From Nemertoderma westbladi (lineage: Eukaryota > Xenacoelomorpha > Nemertodermatida > Nemertodermatidae), in contig JAUCBJ010008655.1 in the NCBI GenBank assembly GCA_032718475.1, positions 1 to 28,479 of the forward strand: a stretch of DNA of 28,479 bases, in the 5' to 3' direction. The first letter of the stretch is position 1; every line of letters begins with the position of its first letter. Both the position numbers and the translations under genes were made by a program. This document shows positions 27,210 through 28,479 of this stretch, piece by piece. The notes beneath the pieces were generated by a model. The model was not told the DNA's origin. It did not search any database and was given only the letters and a program-made list of their open reading frames with translations.

Positions 27210-28380
27210 TGGATATAGGCCTACAAGTATACTCGGATATTTGTCTCCTAAGGAATCCCCACCACGCTTCAATCCTCTGATTAGCTGTGCTTGCGCCATC
27301 GATGTAACAGGTCTGTTGCATATTGTCAGTGTGATCTCTACGGATGAACTTCTGAAAGTCTCGAACGCGAACATTTTCTGTTCCAAAATCCCCACGAACA
27401 ATCCGCGGAGCACCCTTGTTCTCAGTTATCGCTTCCAGGAAGTAGCCCCCGATAACTTTACTGTCATTGTTGGTCTTATATACGTTCAACCAAATCATTT
27501 TCCGGGAATATCCATCAATGCACCCACTGGTTTCATTAGGGATGTTACGCATTACTTATTCGAATTGAAATACGGATACGTTCTTTATTTAAATCGAATA
27601 TTGTGGCGGAGTCACAATATTGTACAATACTCTAAATAGTAGCACCTATCTCACCTTCCCCCCCCCCAAAACCTGAGATTTCGATTACAGCTGTTCGATA
27701 CAATAGTGAGATGGGAATGTTGCTTAGCAACACAGCAACAACACCTGACACTATAATAAGCTTATCTAACAGCGCCGACCGTAGATAAGATAATACAGCT
27801 ACTTAGTGACTTAGTTACAATAAAATTAATATGTTAAAGATATTATACTGAAATAATACTGTTACTTTATTTCAAGCCGCGTTGTTTATATAGAACCCCA
27901 TAATTTACTTTATTTCACGCTTACTTGAAAATAAAATATTCTAATAATATTTAACAAGGAAATTCGTGACATCCCTAATGCATAATCCATAAGGTTTCAA
28001 TTTGTCGTACCCGTCTAGGTGCCAGATAAAATTCGGTCCCCTTAGCAAAGTACTGGCGGCGACGCAAACGTCTCGTAGCGCGCCATTGCGATGCCTCAGG
28101 ATCAAGCATGCGGAGAATGTGACGCACATCTTCCTTTCGCACTCGCAGACCAGCTAATATGCACTTGGTGTGCATCATGCGATACCCATGCAGGTGTCCC
28201 GATCCCTTTACTTTCATTGGAAATGAAATTAATGAATTCTTCCGTATTAGAGTAAACATTTCTCCTGCCCAAATTCAGTCCACTCAATAAATCTTTAATT
28301 TGTCGGACGCTTAGGATACACTTCATTAATCTTAGTTTAAGCAGATGCAATCTGTCCGTATGTTAGGCCTACAGTTAAAG
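27210..28380 (-). pseudogene. DDE integrase-core protein, two frameshifts and a MITE insertion
   Basis: Reading leftward in three frames: first LRLMKCILSVRQIKDLLSGL (helix-turn-helix-like) to about 28210; then GSGHLHGYRMMHTKCILAGL, VRHILRMLDPEASQWRATRR and RRRQYFAKG to about 28045; then PNFIWHLDGYDKLKPYGLCI, where the MITE at 27539-27975 interrupts. Beyond it the same frame resumes with GCIDGYSRKMIWLNVYKTNN, GAPRIVRGDFGTENVRVRDF and STANQRIEAWWGFLRRQISE. The acidic residues of the catalytic core are the D in WHLDGYDK, the D in VRGDFGTEN and the E in NQRIEAWW. This is the architecture of a widespread but little-studied eukaryotic integrase-core family. The C-terminus after FLRRQIS degenerates before 27196. 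It cannot make a working protein. Confidence 0.75.
27539..27975. mobile_element. 437-bp mariner-type MITE inserted in the integrase gene
   Basis: GGGATGTTACGCAT (27539) and its near reverse complement ATTCGTGACATCCC (27962-27975) are the ends, each next to TA (27537-27538 and 27976-27977). Removing the insert with one TA rejoins the integrase frame exactly, which defines the boundaries. The interior has no ORF but several palindromes, such as AATATTGTG/CACAATATT near 27597 and a TTATCTA/TAGATAA pair near 27762-27792, and a C-run at 27659. Confidence 0.8.
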
Positions 28381-28479
28381 TACGTCGATATTAACAGAGC
28401 GCGTTCAGCCATTGATAATAATATTTTCAACCAATAAGCCATTAACCAACACATGCTGTAGATTGAATTGAACAAACGC

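Larger units (their letters stand above)
27168..28472 (-). mobile_element. DNA transposon with integrase-core transposase and 20-bp terminal inverted repeats
   Basis: TTCAATTCAATCTACAGCAT (27168-27187) is repeated as a perfect inverted copy at 28453-28472. Similarity may extend a few bases outward (GCGGGTTTTT against GCGTTTGTT). Between them lies a decayed integrase-core gene on the minus strand, itself split by a MITE. The element would be about 870 bp without the MITE, shorter than a full gene plus ends, so it is internally shortened. The window ends 7 bp beyond the right repeat, so no target duplication can be checked. Confidence 0.65.

Noticed and set aside
27091-27639. 182-codon plus-strand ORF over the integrase
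   Set aside because: It is the antisense shadow of the integrase-core gene and crosses the MITE boundary; no family resemblance.

Overview
The window is eukaryotic, almost certainly metazoan, repeat-rich DNA. I see no intact host gene, no operon structure and no prokaryotic signals. Everything recognisable is a transposable element or a tandem repeat: BEL/Pao and Ty3 (Mag-like) LTR retrotransposons, CR1-like and RTE-like non-LTR retrotransposons, a tRNA-derived SINE, Tc1/mariner-type elements with TA duplications, and a DNA transposon with a DDE integrase core. The TE mix and frequent words such as TAGGCCTA and ACCGGTA suggest a marine invertebrate, perhaps a deuterostome; this is a weak inference from composition.

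Layout. 1-1704 (minus): the start of a gag-like gene of an element running out of the left edge, broken by a frameshift in an alanine/glutamate-rich coiled coil. 1705-5118: AT-rich DNA with three tandem arrays (about 57, 288 and 38 bp). About 5206-16738 (plus): an 11.5-kb BEL/Pao element with about 96% identical LTRs. It holds a broken gag, an aspartic protease and an integrase, but no reverse transcriptase or RNase H between protease and integrase. Between integrase and 3' LTR lies a long extra gene of about 860 codons, also broken. Its N-terminal part resembles a DEDD-type 3'-5' exonuclease, its C-terminal part has zinc-knuckle cysteines, and it lacks envelope features.

17395-19802: a TA-flanked inverted-repeat element containing a 5'-truncated CR1-like element on the minus strand with a (GATA)5 end. 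20282-23366: a complete but dead Ty3/Mag-like element with 190/184-bp LTRs, a perfect GTACC target duplication, a primer binding site and a polypurine tract; protease and most of the RT are deleted. 23669-24771 (minus): the 3' half of an RTE-like RT gene with an uninterrupted frame. 24870-25270: two strong hairpins and a tRNA-derived SINE with hammerhead-like core motifs. 25685-26100: an LTR with 9-bp inverted ends, CCAAT, TATA-like and AATAAA signals. 26772-27107: sixteen 21-bp units, each a hairpin. 27168-28472 (minus): an integrase-core transposon with 20-bp inverted repeats, two frameshifts and a 437-bp mariner-type MITE inserted in its coding region.

Most worth checking: the exonuclease-like 3' gene in the BEL element, a 20-bp imperfect palindrome occurring eight times only inside that element, the hammerhead-like motifs in its LTRs and in the SINE, and the array of tetraloop hairpins. 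All calls come from reading the sequence; no database search was run.
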